Made by a program: the position numbers and the translations under genes
Origin: Terribacillus sp. DMT04
GTDB lineage: Bacteria > Bacillota > Bacilli > Bacillales > Amphibacillaceae
Assembly: GCF_019056395.1 (NCBI RefSeq)
Contig: NZ_CP077639.1
Coordinates: 2,606,001 to 2,670,000 of the forward strand
Reading direction: 5' to 3'
DNA: 64,000 bases
Notes under the pieces: generated by a model
Seen by the model: only the letters and a program-made list of their open reading frames with translations
The model's database searches: none
What the model was told of the DNA's origin: nothing
Shown here: positions 47,299 to 56,091 of the stretch, one piece after another
Position numbering within the stretch: position 1 is the stretch's first letter
Layout: each line of letters opens with the position of its first letter

Positions 47299-47415
47299 GT
47301 CTTTTCATCTCCGCTCTATTTGTTTTCCTTACTTTTCCAATCTACATCCGTATAAAAAAGAATGCACGCTATTTTTTATAAGTGGTTATTTCTTCCCATA
47401 CAAAAAAACGCATCC

Positions 47416-47823
47416 CTATATACGGAATACGTTTGTTTTTACAATTCGATATTTCGCCACTTTTACACATGTTCCTTCTTGGGGAGAAGATGTGATGTCA
47501 AAATTGTCCATGAGACGCTTGACACCTGGTAGCCCTCTTCCTAATCCGCCGCCTGTTGTGTAGCCATCTTGCAGTGCTTCCTGTAGGTTATCAATGCCTG
47601 GACCATTGTCTTTAGCGGTGACAAAGATGCCGATTCTTCTCATATCTTGTTCACTGTGTATGCAAATCGTTCCGCTGCCGGCGTACTTGTAGATATTCCG
47701 GGCAAGCTCGGAGATAGCTGCGGTGATTCGAGCTTGTTCTACGGCGCTGAATCCGAGTTCTGCTGCTAGCTTTCTGCCTTGTGATCTGCTGGTGACGATA
47801 TCTTTTTCACTTGTTATCTGCAT
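47416..47823 (-). CDS. rsbT: RsbT-like serine-protein kinase
   Basis: The 135-residue GHKL-fold kinase resembles RsbT of the stressosome, which phosphorylates RsbS/RsbR and then activates the RsbU phosphatase and sigma-B. The ATP site is visible as ITAAISELARNIYKYA (about 35-50), DNGPGI near 75 and GGGLGRGLPGVKRLMD near 92. ATG 47823 is preferred, with GGAAGGTG upstream. No rsbR, rsbS or rsbU lies in this window. Some Firmicutes have RsbT copies outside the operon, whose partners are unknown. Confidence 0.87.
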   Translation of the reverse strand: MQITSEKDIVTSRSQGRKLAAELGFSAVEQARITAAISELARNIYKYAGSGTICIHSEQDMRRIGIFVTAKDNGPGIDNLQEALQDGYTTGGGLGRGLPGVKRLMDNFDITSSPQEGTCVKVAKYRIVKTNVFRI

Positions 47824-47911
47824 GTCAGACACCTTCCCCTTATCAGGAGCTGAGACTGCTTGTAGCCTACTAATATGAATATACAGGTCCCCTTTATTTG
47901 GTTAAACCATT

Positions 47912-47958
47912 AAAAAAAGCCAAAGCGAAGGACAGGTAGTAGTGTCCTTGCTTTGGCT
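47912..47958 (-). terminator. Terminator of the DUF2294 gene
   Basis: GCCAAAGC-AGGACA pairs with TGTCCT-GCTTTGGC with one small bulge. Seven T follow on the minus strand. Confidence 0.85.
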
Positions 47959-47999
47959 TATCGCTAGTTCTATGCCCAGCTAATGTTGGCCAAAATGTT

Positions 48000-48689
48000 T
48001 TATTCCATTTTATTCGGATCGATAATAACAACGATCATACTGCGATCCGCTTCGAATGCCCAATCTACAAAAACTTCCTGTGCAGCACCTTGCAGCAATT
48101 GACTTTCTTTATCAAACGCCTCACGCAATGCTCGCCTCTCTAAACTTCTCTTTGCCCGACGCAATACCTTCGTTTCTCCGACGCGGATAATTTCCTTCTC
48201 GATGTTGACAAGTATTCCCTGACGATAGATGACTAAGGTTCTATTATTAAGTCTAACAGATTTTACCTTGTCCGGCAATCTCTCTGTTTTCTTTGTGACA
48301 TTTGCAACTAACTTATCAATTTCTGACAAAGCTGGATCTTCTGGCCGATTACTGAATTCGTCGGTTGCGGCGATGATGACCCCGCCATTGGTCTTCATGT
48401 CCCAATCATAATAAAAGTAGGGGAAATCTTGCTCTGTCTCCTCTTGAATTTGCTCTTTCAACTCAGGCAAGCATTTTGCCATCAAGCTGTCTCTTGTTTC
48501 ATAAAGCAAGCTGTACTGTTCATTCTCAATCAGTACCTTCTCAACAGGAGTCTGCAAATCTCTTAAATAGATACAGATAATGCCCTCTCCTACTGAAACG
48601 AAGACACTTTCTGGTCCTTTGCCAAAATGTTTACGCAATAGTCTTGCTGTGAAACTTGATAAAACTCTCTGCTGATCTCTTATCTCCAT
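48000..48689 (-). CDS. DUF2294 protein with two tandem domains
   Basis: The 229-residue protein carries two DUF2294-like modules. The first (about 12-110) has FGKGPESVFVSVGEGIICI and PYFYYDWDMKTNGGVIIAAT; the second (about 130-225) has VKSVRLNNRTLVIYRQGIL and VDWAFEADRSMIVVII. Most family members have one module of about 110 residues. The function is unknown. ATG 48689 has a modest ribosome site. It is transcribed alone, with its own terminator. Confidence 0.75.
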   Translation of the reverse strand: MEIRDQQRVLSSFTARLLRKHFGKGPESVFVSVGEGIICIYLRDLQTPVEKVLIENEQYSLLYETRDSLMAKCLPELKEQIQEETEQDFPYFYYDWDMKTNGGVIIAATDEFSNRPEDPALSEIDKLVANVTKKTERLPDKVKSVRLNNRTLVIYRQGILVNIEKEIIRVGETKVLRRAKRSLERRALREAFDKESQLLQGAAQEVFVDWAFEADRSMIVVIIDPNKME

Positions 48690-48756
48690 TTTCCTGTACC
48701 TTTTCCGTTTTATTTTCTATTATATTGTACTGTATTACCGACATAATTTGAATAAA

Positions 48757-48800
48757 AAAAAGCCTACACTAACGGATTTTAATCGTCATGGTGTAAGCTT
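48757..48800 (-). terminator. Terminator overlapping the end of the gene at 48769
   Basis: On the minus strand AGCTTACAC pairs with GTGTAGGCT (one mismatch) across a long loop, then eight T follow. The stem includes the last codons of the gene. Confidence 0.6.
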
Positions 48801-49119
48801 CGTCATTTTGTTCCATCGACATCGACAATTCTTCTCCTTCAAGGATGATACGCGGCATATCTTCCAGTGTTCGTTTCGCTTTTGGATTCTCATATATAAA
48901 TGATTGCGGCATAAAGAAGAGACTGTTTTTTCCATCCTTTCCTTTCTCCAATACAATATCATGGAGGTCAGGTAATTCAATATGATGATTTGCTATATAT
49001 ATCTTCGCCACAATAGGCTTGTGATTGAAAACGAAAAAGTAATTATCGTTGATGGACGAACCTCTCTTTGTTCTTTCGACAAAATCCTGCACACTTATTG
49101 TCAATGAAGGGCAAGCCAT
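48769..49119 (-). CDS. Uncharacterised 116-residue cytosolic protein
   Basis: I do not recognise this protein. It has no signal or membrane segment. It is rich in aromatic and charged residues (NDNYFFVFNHKPIVAKIYIA, LPDLHDIVLEKGKDG, LFFMPQSFIYENP), which suggests a small mixed alpha/beta fold. GGAAGGAGTGGTAAGAA precedes ATG 49119, and a terminator overlaps its end. It sits between the DUF2294 gene and a divergent MATE pump gene; context gives no function. Confidence 0.7.
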   Translation of the reverse strand: MACPSLTISVQDFVERTKRGSSINDNYFFVFNHKPIVAKIYIANHHIELPDLHDIVLEKGKDGKNSLFFMPQSFIYENPKAKRTLEDMPRIILEGEELSMSMEQNDEAYTMTIKIR

Positions 49120-49325
49120 TTCTTACCACTCCTTCCCTGCTTGAGCAGATGTAGCGTTCTTCTAAGTTGTGCTTGCTACTTACTATTTACCCTGCAAACG
49201 GAAATATAAACCACTTATCCACAGGTTTATGAAGCTTTTGTACCGGGGCAAATGTGCTTTAGATAAAGGGGTTGTGGTACACTAACATTCTATGATCTCA
49301 CATTTTTCGACAATGGAGGAAAGTT

Positions 49326-50684
49326 ATGTACCCGACAAATACACGACGCGAAAAAACGACATTATTCTTTCATATATTATGGCCGATTCTTATTACACAA
49401 ATTAGTTATAATTTGATGACCGTGATTGATACGATGATGTCCGGCCGTGCCGGCACAGATGATTTAGCTGGTGTTGCGGTTGGCTCCAGTCTTTGGATGC
49501 CCGTATACACAGGGCTGACCGGCATTATGCTTGCGATAACACCGATTGTTGGTCAGCTGATCGGCAATAACAAACGCAGTGATGTCGGCAGAACCGTCAC
49601 ACAAGGCTTTTATTTAGCAATTGTTATTTCTCTTATTGTGCTGGCCGTTGGTTTCTTTGCACTGCAGCCTGTATTAGGGATTATGGATCTAAGCACTGAC
49701 GTACATACTGTCGCTACTGATTATTTACACGGCTTAGCTATTGGGATTGTCCCATTATTCGCTAGTGCCGTGCTGCGCAACTTTTTTGATGCGCAAGGCT
49801 ACACACGTGTCACAATGATTATTTTGCTTTTGGCATTGCCTGTTAATGCGCTGCTTAACTATCTGCTTATCTTCGGTAATTTTGGCTTCCCGGAGCTTGG
49901 CGGTGCTGGTGCTGGTTATGCAACAGCAATTACGTATTGGTTTATCTTTGGGGTCAGCGTGTTTCTGACATTCCAAGTGAAGGAAATGCGCAGTCATTAT
50001 CTGTTTGTGCGCTGGTATAAAGTATCGTTCCAAGCTTGGAAGGAACAATTGAAGATTGGTGTGCCAATGGGCCTCAGCACCTTTTTCGAGGCAAGTATAT
50101 TCAGCGTTGTCACCTTATTGATGGGCTCTTTGTTTGATACAAACATTATTGCCGCCCATCAAACTGCCTTAAACTTTACGACACTTATGTTCATGGTGCC
50201 GCTAAGCATCTCCATCGGCATGACGATTGTTGTTTCGTATGAAGTTGGCGCTCGCCGTATGGAGCACGCCAAGCAATATGCCATTTTAGGCGTTAGTTCT
50301 GCTATTGTCTTTATCGGTATATTGAGCTTATTCTTATTCCTCTTCCGGGAGCAAATCAGCTACTTGTACACATCTGACCGAGCCGTTGTGCTGCTGGCGA
50401 TGCAATTCATGCTGTTTGCGATTATGTATCAATTCTCCGACGCAGCTCAAGCTTCCTTGCAAGGCGTCTTGCGTGGCTACAAGGATGTAACAGTCCCGTT
50501 TATTATCGCGTTTATTTCGTATTGGATTGTTGGTTTGCCGAGCGGCTATCTGCTGGCTCGTTATACAACGCTTGAGCCGTATGGTTTCTGGGTCGGTATT
50601 ACATTAGGACTCACATGTGCAGCGATCGGGTTCTTTTTACGGCTGCGGTTTATTCAGCGGAAGGAAAAGCAGGCGGCAGTTTAA
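49326..50684 (+). CDS. MATE-family multidrug efflux transporter
   Basis: The 452-residue protein has 12 membrane helices in two halves and belongs to the NorM branch of the MATE family, which exports cationic drugs with sodium or protons. ILITQISYNLMTVIDTMMSGRAG and the matching second-half segment IGVPMGLSTFFEASIF are typical, as is AAHQTALNF. TGGAGGAAAGTT precedes ATG 49326. It is a single gene and the substrates are unknown. Confidence 0.93.
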   Translation: MYPTNTRREKTTLFFHILWPILITQISYNLMTVIDTMMSGRAGTDDLAGVAVGSSLWMPVYTGLTGIMLAITPIVGQLIGNNKRSDVGRTVTQGFYLAIVISLIVLAVGFFALQPVLGIMDLSTDVHTVATDYLHGLAIGIVPLFASAVLRNFFDAQGYTRVTMIILLLALPVNALLNYLLIFGNFGFPELGGAGAGYATAITYWFIFGVSVFLTFQVKEMRSHYLFVRWYKVSFQAWKEQLKIGVPMGLSTFFEASIFSVVTLLMGSLFDTNIIAAHQTALNFTTLMFMVPLSISIGMTIVVSYEVGARRMEHAKQYAILGVSSAIVFIGILSLFLFLFREQISYLYTSDRAVVLLAMQFMLFAIMYQFSDAAQASLQGVLRGYKDVTVPFIIAFISYWIVGLPSGYLLARYTTLEPYGFWVGITLGLTCAAIGFFLRLRFIQRKEKQAAV

Positions 50685-50776
50685 AGCTTTTTCCTTCGCT
50701 ATAGACAAATAATTGGAGACACGATATTCCAATTCCTGTATAATTCTCTTAGATTACACGACTAGGAGATCTGTGA

Positions 50777-51781
50777 ATGAATCGTGAAAAGTGGATAGAT
50801 ATAGCAAAAGGGTTAAGCATATTACTTGTTGTTATTGGGCATTGGGGCCACTTGGAAATAAATCATTTTCTTGCTTGGTTCCGCATGCCTTTTTTCTTTT
50901 TTGTAAGCGGACTCATTTTTAAGTACGTCGCAAAGGAACGCTATCTGTTATGGAGTAAAAAACAAGTCCTCCAATTAATGGTTCCTTACTTGTCATACGG
51001 TATTTTATTTATCTTTATCTTTTACCCTTTTAATCCGACTAGTGCCTATTTAATTGATACAACTTATAACTTCCTTTATGGCGGGATGGTTCTTAAAGGC
51101 GCGCATACTATATTCTGGTTTATTACCTGCCTTCTATTAACAAGACTGCTTTTTGGGTTCCTGCTTCGTTACGCGTTATCTATCCAGTTCATCATTATAG
51201 GAAGTGGTTATCTACTTTCTCATCTTTTAGCTGTTTATTATCCAAACTTCTCCTTTCCCTGGAATGCAGATGTAGCATTTGTTACCTTAGGTTATTTTGC
51301 ATGTGGCTATTATATGAAAAGCATCATCACCAAATGGATTACCAGCAAAAGAATAATTGTGACCTGTCTGTTCATTTGGTTCGCTTTTATGGGGTTAGAT
51401 GTTAGTGGCATACTTCGTTATACACTTGATTTGAAATACAGAATCTATGAGCATATGCTGCTGGATTTACTTGTCCCAATCTCTATCGTTCTAGTCGTTC
51501 TTTCTGTTTGCTATTTTCTAGCAAAAACAACTCTCTTTGATTGGATAACCAAACTGGGAGAAAGCACGGCAACTATTATGTACTTGCATGTTCCGCTTAA
51601 TATGCTCGTTGTTTTGCTAATCGATTATCAATATGAGTTCATACTATACACGGTGATCGGCATAAGTATTCCTTTGATTCTCGGATATTTACTCCACTCT
51701 TCTTCTATACTCTCTTTCTTATTTTTAGGAAGAATTCCGGTTCGTCATCAGAACAGAAAAGACAACCAACATATTTCATAA
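50777..51781 (+). CDS. Acyltransferase 3 family membrane protein
   Basis: A 334-residue protein with about ten membrane helices. WIDIAKGLSILLVVIGHWGH at the N-terminus and WFRMPFFFFVSGLIF near 34 are the OafA-type signatures, including the catalytic-type His. It probably acylates a surface sugar or peptidoglycan-linked polymer, though no glycan genes are adjacent. TAGGAGATCTGTGA precedes the ATG. It resembles fucose 4-O-acetylase-like proteins. Confidence 0.87.
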   Translation: MNREKWIDIAKGLSILLVVIGHWGHLEINHFLAWFRMPFFFFVSGLIFKYVAKERYLLWSKKQVLQLMVPYLSYGILFIFIFYPFNPTSAYLIDTTYNFLYGGMVLKGAHTIFWFITCLLLTRLLFGFLLRYALSIQFIIIGSGYLLSHLLAVYYPNFSFPWNADVAFVTLGYFACGYYMKSIITKWITSKRIIVTCLFIWFAFMGLDVSGILRYTLDLKYRIYEHMLLDLLVPISIVLVVLSVCYFLAKTTLFDWITKLGESTATIMYLHVPLNMLVVLLIDYQYEFILYTVIGISIPLILGYLLHSSSILSFLFLGRIPVRHQNRKDNQHIS

Positions 51782-51792
51782 GCTAGATTCCA

Positions 51793-51822
51793 GCTTCCGT
51801 TTTATAGACGGGAGCTTTTTTC
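51793..51822 (+). terminator. Terminator of the acyltransferase gene
   Basis: AGCTTCCGT/ACGGGAGCT (one G-T pair) is followed by six T. Confidence 0.85.
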
Positions 51823-51978
51823 ATTGGTTACTTTGATAACTTTCCTAATTGAGCCGAGTTGCGGCAAAAAAACAGGAAATAATGTCATGAAATTCGGGCT
51901 ACTTTCCCAATAAAAAACAAAGCACAGTCATGCTATGCTAGAGACAGGCAAAAACTTACAGACTAAGGAGTGTAACAG

Positions 51979-53076
51979 ATGCGTTCTGACGTCACGTTCA
52001 ACTCAGAAGAGCTAAAGGAACTGCTCAATTTGTGGTATATGAATATCAAATTGAAAAAGGTTCAAGCAGCGGACAAGCTGAAATCAGAAGTATCCGAACA
52101 GCTCGCTAAAGGAGAAGCGACTGACGACGTCGTCAAGCTTGCACTTCTGATTCATAGCCGACACCACATCCTCTGCAAAAACTATCCAGAAGCAGACAAG
52201 CTCATCCGCCAAGTAGAAGGCTTCTCTCCTTATCTCAAAGAAGAGCATCTCTACTACCTGCACCTATTCAAAGGCATGTACCTTTATTCGACAAAAGACT
52301 ATTACAACGCCATCGAGGAATACGGCCAAGTCGAACCCTACCTGTGCTACATACAAGACGAAATCGAAAAAGCGGAATTCTTCGACCTGTTTGCATCCGC
52401 TCTCTACTATTTAGACTATACAAACCGATCAGCCATCTATGCAGAGAAGGCGATATACATTTATCAGCTATATCCGACATATGAGAAGAAGCTGACGAGG
52501 ATGAAGAATTTAATTGCGCTTAACTATATTGATATAGGTGAGTATGATCTGGCTGAGGAGTACTTGCATTCTTCCTTACAAGATACTAATACCAAGCACA
52601 ACATCATGGTCCAAGTGAGTGTTTATCATAATCTTGGGATTCTCTACGATCGAAAAGGACTGAACGAAGCTGCTAAGCGTTATCTATCAAAGGTACTTGA
52701 ACACAAAAGTTTCGAAAACTATTTATCTACAATTTTTATGTTAAGTGATATTTCATTTAGAGAAGAAGATCATCAAAGTGGTGTCTATTATTATAAGCTT
52801 GGAACAAACCGTTTAATTTCCGAACCTGATAAAGATTACTATTGGAAATTTAAAATTTTGCATGCAAAGTACATTCAACCGAAACATTATATTGACACTC
52901 TATCTAAGGCTGTTGATTACTTCTCCACTATGCACCGTGTATATGAAACTCAAAAATATGCAGATGAGTTAGCAAACTATTACAGCAATAAAAGGAATTT
53001 TGAAAAAGCAAATCATTTTTATCGGTTAGCGATGGGGAACCTAAACAATGTCGTCATATTTCATTCAAGGAGGTGA
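51979..53076 (+). CDS. Rap-family tetratricopeptide regulator
   Basis: The 365-residue protein has the Rap layout: an N-terminal three-helix bundle (about 8-70, with LLNLWYMNIKLKKVQAADKLK) and a TPR superhelix (about 95-360, for example YHNLGILYDRKGLNEAAKRY). Rap proteins dephosphorylate Spo0F or block ComA-type regulators and are inhibited by a Phr peptide. The Gln used by Spo0F phosphatases appears replaced by Asp in ATDDVVKLALL, so a non-phosphatase role is possible; that alignment is from memory. AAGGAG precedes ATG 51979. A phr gene follows 5 bases after its stop. Confidence 0.88.
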   Translation: MRSDVTFNSEELKELLNLWYMNIKLKKVQAADKLKSEVSEQLAKGEATDDVVKLALLIHSRHHILCKNYPEADKLIRQVEGFSPYLKEEHLYYLHLFKGMYLYSTKDYYNAIEEYGQVEPYLCYIQDEIEKAEFFDLFASALYYLDYTNRSAIYAEKAIYIYQLYPTYEKKLTRMKNLIALNYIDIGEYDLAEEYLHSSLQDTNTKHNIMVQVSVYHNLGILYDRKGLNEAAKRYLSKVLEHKSFENYLSTIFMLSDISFREEDHQSGVYYYKLGTNRLISEPDKDYYWKFKILHAKYIQPKHYIDTLSKAVDYFSTMHRVYETQKYADELANYYSNKRNFEKANHFYRLAMGNLNNVVIFHSRR

Positions 53077-53081
53077 TAAAA

Positions 53082-53210
53082 ATGACAAAGAAAAGAATCG
53101 TTGGATTACTAGTACTTGTAACTATCTTAAGCAGTGTAGCAGGCATCTCATTTAATGACACTGCTGAGAAAGGACACCTACCGAACGCACCTGTACTTAC
53201 AGATTTCTAA
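53082..53210 (+). CDS. Phr-type secreted signalling pre-peptide (42 aa)
   Basis: A short gene directly after rap encodes 42 residues: basic start (MTKKR), a hydrophobic export segment (about 6-23) and a polar tail, GHLPNAPVLTDF. The tail would be released outside and processed to a 5-10 residue signal that re-enters via an oligopeptide permease and inhibits the Rap protein. AGGAGGTGATAAAA overlaps the rap stop. The C-terminal sequence is not one I know from B. subtilis Phr peptides; PVLTDF at the end is the best guess for the mature part. Confidence 0.85.
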   Translation: MTKKRIVGLLVLVTILSSVAGISFNDTAEKGHLPNAPVLTDF

Positions 53211-53226
53211 TACGTAAACAGCAAAT

Positions 53227-53259
53227 AACCGGCGCAGTGATTGAACTGCACCGGTTTTT
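53227..53259 (+). terminator. Terminator after rap-phr
   Basis: AACCGGCGCAGT/ACTGCACCGGTT (one mismatch) is followed by five T. Confidence 0.87.
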
Positions 53260-53260
53260 C

Positions 53261-54130
53261 TTATTTTCCAAATTTATAGCTTAGCGCTCCGACTACATCT
53301 GTTTCATAAACAAAAATACCACCAGCAAGTGGTTCTTTCTTTAATTCTTCTTCTGTTAGATTCTGTCTTGCTGTTGTGATGTATAGCGTCTTCCGTTCCG
53401 GGCCACCGAATGTACAGCTCGTCACTTGGCTGACTGGCAAGTGAACCTCTTTTAGCCGCTCGCCTGTTTCCGGATTCCAGCGGGATACTTTTGCTCCGCC
53501 ATAATGGGCAATCCATAGCTTGCCTTCTTCATCAATTGTCATGCCATCCGGTCTGCCATCGCTGATGGAAATAACCGTCCGCGGATTGCTGATTTCACCT
53601 TTTTCTCCATCATAATCAAAGCATTGTACATCCCCTGTAGGTGTATCAATATAATAAAAATACTTGTGGTCCGGACTCCAAGCCAGTCCATTCGAGTTTC
53701 CAATACCATCTATTATCTTTGTTAGTGTCCGATCTACGTCCATGCGGTAGAAAGCGCCTTTGTAACCGCTGCCTTTTTTAGGCATCGTTCCTGCCCATAA
53801 TCTGCCGTAAGGATCAGCCTTTCCATCATTAAAACGATTGGAAGGTCGGTCTTGCTCGGGACTGTGAAGCAGCACTTTCGCTTTCACATCACTGTCTGTC
53901 TCGTAAATACCTTCTTCCATTGCCATAAGCAATCCGCCGTCTTTCTTTAAAACAACCGCACCGATTTTTTGGTCAACTGGAATCTCCCGCTTCTCTTCTG
54001 TTTTGGTATTAAAGATGTGGATGGATTGCCCGTTAATATCAACCCAATACAGCTCTTCTGTCTCTTCCCGCCAAAACGGACCTTCAGCTAGACTATGCTT
54101 TGTATCTAGGAATAATTTCGCTTCTGCCAT
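53261..54130 (-). CDS. SMP-30/gluconolactonase family protein
   Basis: The 289-residue six-bladed beta-propeller hydrolyses sugar lactones with a divalent metal. Expected metal ligands are the Glu in SLAEGPFW near 16, the Asn in GNSNGLAWSPD near 145 and the Asp in DGRPDGMTID near 195. SNRFNDGKADPYGRLWAGTM is the usual substrate-side block. ATG 54130 is preferred because AGGAG lies eight bases before it. It stands alone and its exact lactone is unknown. Confidence 0.9.
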   Translation of the reverse strand: MAEAKLFLDTKHSLAEGPFWREETEELYWVDINGQSIHIFNTKTEEKREIPVDQKIGAVVLKKDGGLLMAMEEGIYETDSDVKAKVLLHSPEQDRPSNRFNDGKADPYGRLWAGTMPKKGSGYKGAFYRMDVDRTLTKIIDGIGNSNGLAWSPDHKYFYYIDTPTGDVQCFDYDGEKGEISNPRTVISISDGRPDGMTIDEEGKLWIAHYGGAKVSRWNPETGERLKEVHLPVSQVTSCTFGGPERKTLYITTARQNLTEEELKKEPLAGGIFVYETDVVGALSYKFGK

Positions 54131-54246
54131 CTTCCCCACTCCTCTGTGTATGTATGAACTGTTATAGTAATAATAACACTATATGACCACCTATTACCTG
54201 AATTGCCACTAACGAAGCGACAATTGAAAAAAAAGGAGGAAAGTCG

Positions 54247-54759
54247 ATGATCGGAACAAACCGTTTGTTTATCCGGCCATACACAAATGATGATCTTTCG
54301 TTTTTGGAAAGCCTCCTCTCAGATCCTCAAGTCATCCGTTACATTGGAAACGGAAAACCGCGAACCAAACAAGGTGCTCAATTGTTTTTCAATTGGAACT
54401 TAACGCATCGAAAAGACAATGCGCAGCTTGGGCTGCAAGTGCTGATTGACCGAGAAACAGGAGAAAAAATCGGGCATGCTGGGCTTGTGCCGCAAGAAGT
54501 AGATGGTGTGACAGAGTTGGAGATCGGTTATTGGATTGCGCCAGCTTTTTGGGGTAAGGGCTATGCAACCGAGGCTGCGTTTGCTTTTAAAGACGTAGCA
54601 TTTGAGCAATGTAATGTGACTCGTATCATCGCTTTAATTTATCCCGATAATCTTGCTTCTCGCCGAGTTGCGGATAAATTAGGTATGCGCATGTGGAAAA
54701 GTATCGAGCGTCATGAGAAGGAAGTGCTGGTTTATGCCAAAGAAAAGACCCCTTCCTAA
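54247..54759 (+). CDS. RimJ/RimL-type GNAT acetyltransferase
   Basis: The 170-residue protein transfers an acetyl group from acetyl-CoA to an amine. NRLFIRPYTNDDLSFLESLL starts the fold, and the CoA-binding loop GYWIAPAFWGKGYATEAA is near residue 98. ALIYPDNLASRRVADKLGMR is the C-terminal signature of the RimJ/L group. AAAAGGAGGAAAGTCG precedes ATG 54247. Just after its stop lies the orphan copy of the galE 3' end. The substrate is unknown. Confidence 0.9.
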   Translation: MIGTNRLFIRPYTNDDLSFLESLLSDPQVIRYIGNGKPRTKQGAQLFFNWNLTHRKDNAQLGLQVLIDRETGEKIGHAGLVPQEVDGVTELEIGYWIAPAFWGKGYATEAAFAFKDVAFEQCNVTRIIALIYPDNLASRRVADKLGMRMWKSIERHEKEVLVYAKEKTPS

Positions 54760-54773
54760 GAAGGAGGCAGAAC

Positions 54774-54875
54774 TTATGCGTCATACCCATTCGGAGGGTT
54801 TTGATGCCATCTCCACGCATCTCCATTGATATCTTTCATATCCGTGCGTGTCGGGTTCCAGCCGAGTACATCCTT
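54774..54875 (-). pseudogene. Orphan copy of the galE 3' end (34 codons with stop)
   Basis: These 102 bases match the last 34 codons of galE at 56092-56193, with 93 identical positions. The frame is open and ends in its own TAA, but there is no start. Three of 33 residues differ (Ile to Asn, Arg to Pro, Gly to Asp). It lies in the same orientation as galE, making a direct repeat. Confidence 0.92.
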
Positions 54876-55009
54876 TTCTATATCACTACTTAACTCAGAT
54901 TATTATCAATTTCATAGAAAAGCCGCTTTCTAGTAGAAAGATACTATATAATAGACTTACAATCTACTAATATTTGTTAGGAAATAGATGTAAGGAAGGA
55001 AGGTTTGAA

Positions 55010-55993
55010 TTGATCCAATATAACGAAGAAGAATTTGATAATGCATATGAAACAGAAATTAACCTAGTAAATGATCAATTAGGAAAAGAAATAGTCTTTG
55101 CAATGATTGGAGACGTTAATTCTGGGAAATCATCCACAATAAATCAATTAGTAGGCAATAATGTTGCAGAGGTAGGAGCCAAGCCTGGGGAAACTGTAAA
55201 GATTAAGCGATATTCACATAAAGGAATAATCTTTGCAGACACTCCTGGATTAGATGACATAAATAAAAAAAATTCAGAGGAAACGTATAAATTTTACAAA
55301 GAAGCTGACATTATACTATTCTTTTTGAATGCTGCAGGTACGGTCTTCTCTGATGGAGAGAAAAAGTCATTCAATGAAATTAAAAAATCAAACAAAAACA
55401 TAATAATTGTCTTAAATAAGATTGACGCTGCGGATGATATAGCTGATCTTGTCAGCTATATCAGGAAACATTCCAAGAACAAATTCGATATTGTCCCTAT
55501 TTCTTCTAGAACAGGTGAAAACATTGATGAGCTAAGAGGCGCAATCATGGATATATTAAAACGCAAAAAAAAAGATATTCTCTTCGCAAAAAAAATAAAA
55601 GAAAAGTCCGCTATAGCTAATAAATGGATAGTGGCCGCAGCAACCTCTGCTGGTGCAGTAGGAGCTACACCGATCCCTGGCTCCGATATAGTGCCCATTA
55701 CAAGTATACAAGTTGGCTTAATGGTAAAGTTAGCTACATTATATGAAAAACCAATAATTAAAGAACGAGCAAAGGAATTAACGATCACTTCATTGACAGG
55801 AAACGTTGGGAAAAGTCTGTTTCGTCAAGTAGCTAAATTAATTCCAGGAGCGGGATCTGTAGCCGGGGCAGGCGTAGCTGGTGGTATGACTCTGACACTG
55901 GGTTACGCTTTAAAGTATGCTTATGAGCATGATATAAATTTAGATGCTGAAACTTTGGGATATTTATATAAAGCATATAAAAAAGCAGATTGA
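55010..55993 (+). CDS. Era-like GTPase with C-terminal DUF697-type domain
   Basis: The 327-residue protein has a full GTPase core: G1 GDVNSGKS (34-41), G3 DTPG (77-80), G4 NKID (136-139) and G5 SSRTG (165-169). Residues 205-305 form a hydrophobic helical domain rich in Ala and Gly (TSAGAVGATPIPGSDIVPIT; LIPGAGSVAGAGVAGGM), like the DUF697 domain of YcjF-type proteins, probably membrane-associating. TTG 55010 is the likely start, with AGGAAGG six bases before. The gene is AT-rich compared with its neighbours and lies alone between two copies of the galE 3' end, so it looks acquired. Its role is unknown. Confidence 0.87.
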   Translation: MIQYNEEEFDNAYETEINLVNDQLGKEIVFAMIGDVNSGKSSTINQLVGNNVAEVGAKPGETVKIKRYSHKGIIFADTPGLDDINKKNSEETYKFYKEADIILFFLNAAGTVFSDGEKKSFNEIKKSNKNIIIVLNKIDAADDIADLVSYIRKHSKNKFDIVPISSRTGENIDELRGAIMDILKRKKKDILFAKKIKEKSAIANKWIVAAATSAGAVGATPIPGSDIVPITSIQVGLMVKLATLYEKPIIKERAKELTITSLTGNVGKSLFRQVAKLIPGAGSVAGAGVAGGMTLTLGYALKYAYEHDINLDAETLGYLYKAYKKAD

Positions 55994-56035
55994 CTTATAT
56001 CGATCTACATTAACTTATATCCAATCACTCAAAAT

Positions 56036-56063
56036 AAAGGCTGCCCAACATGTGGCAGCCTTT
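56036..56063. terminator. Bidirectional terminator between GTPase gene and galE
   Basis: AAAGGCTGCC/GGCAGCCTTT is a perfect 10-bp stem. The T run is better on the minus strand (galE side). Confidence 0.82.
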
Positions 56064-56091
56064 ATGATACTGCTATTAGATTTAAATATAC

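Noticed and set aside
51859..51864. TTGCGG as a full ComA box before rap
   Set aside because: Only one half-site is present; the inverted partner is missing.
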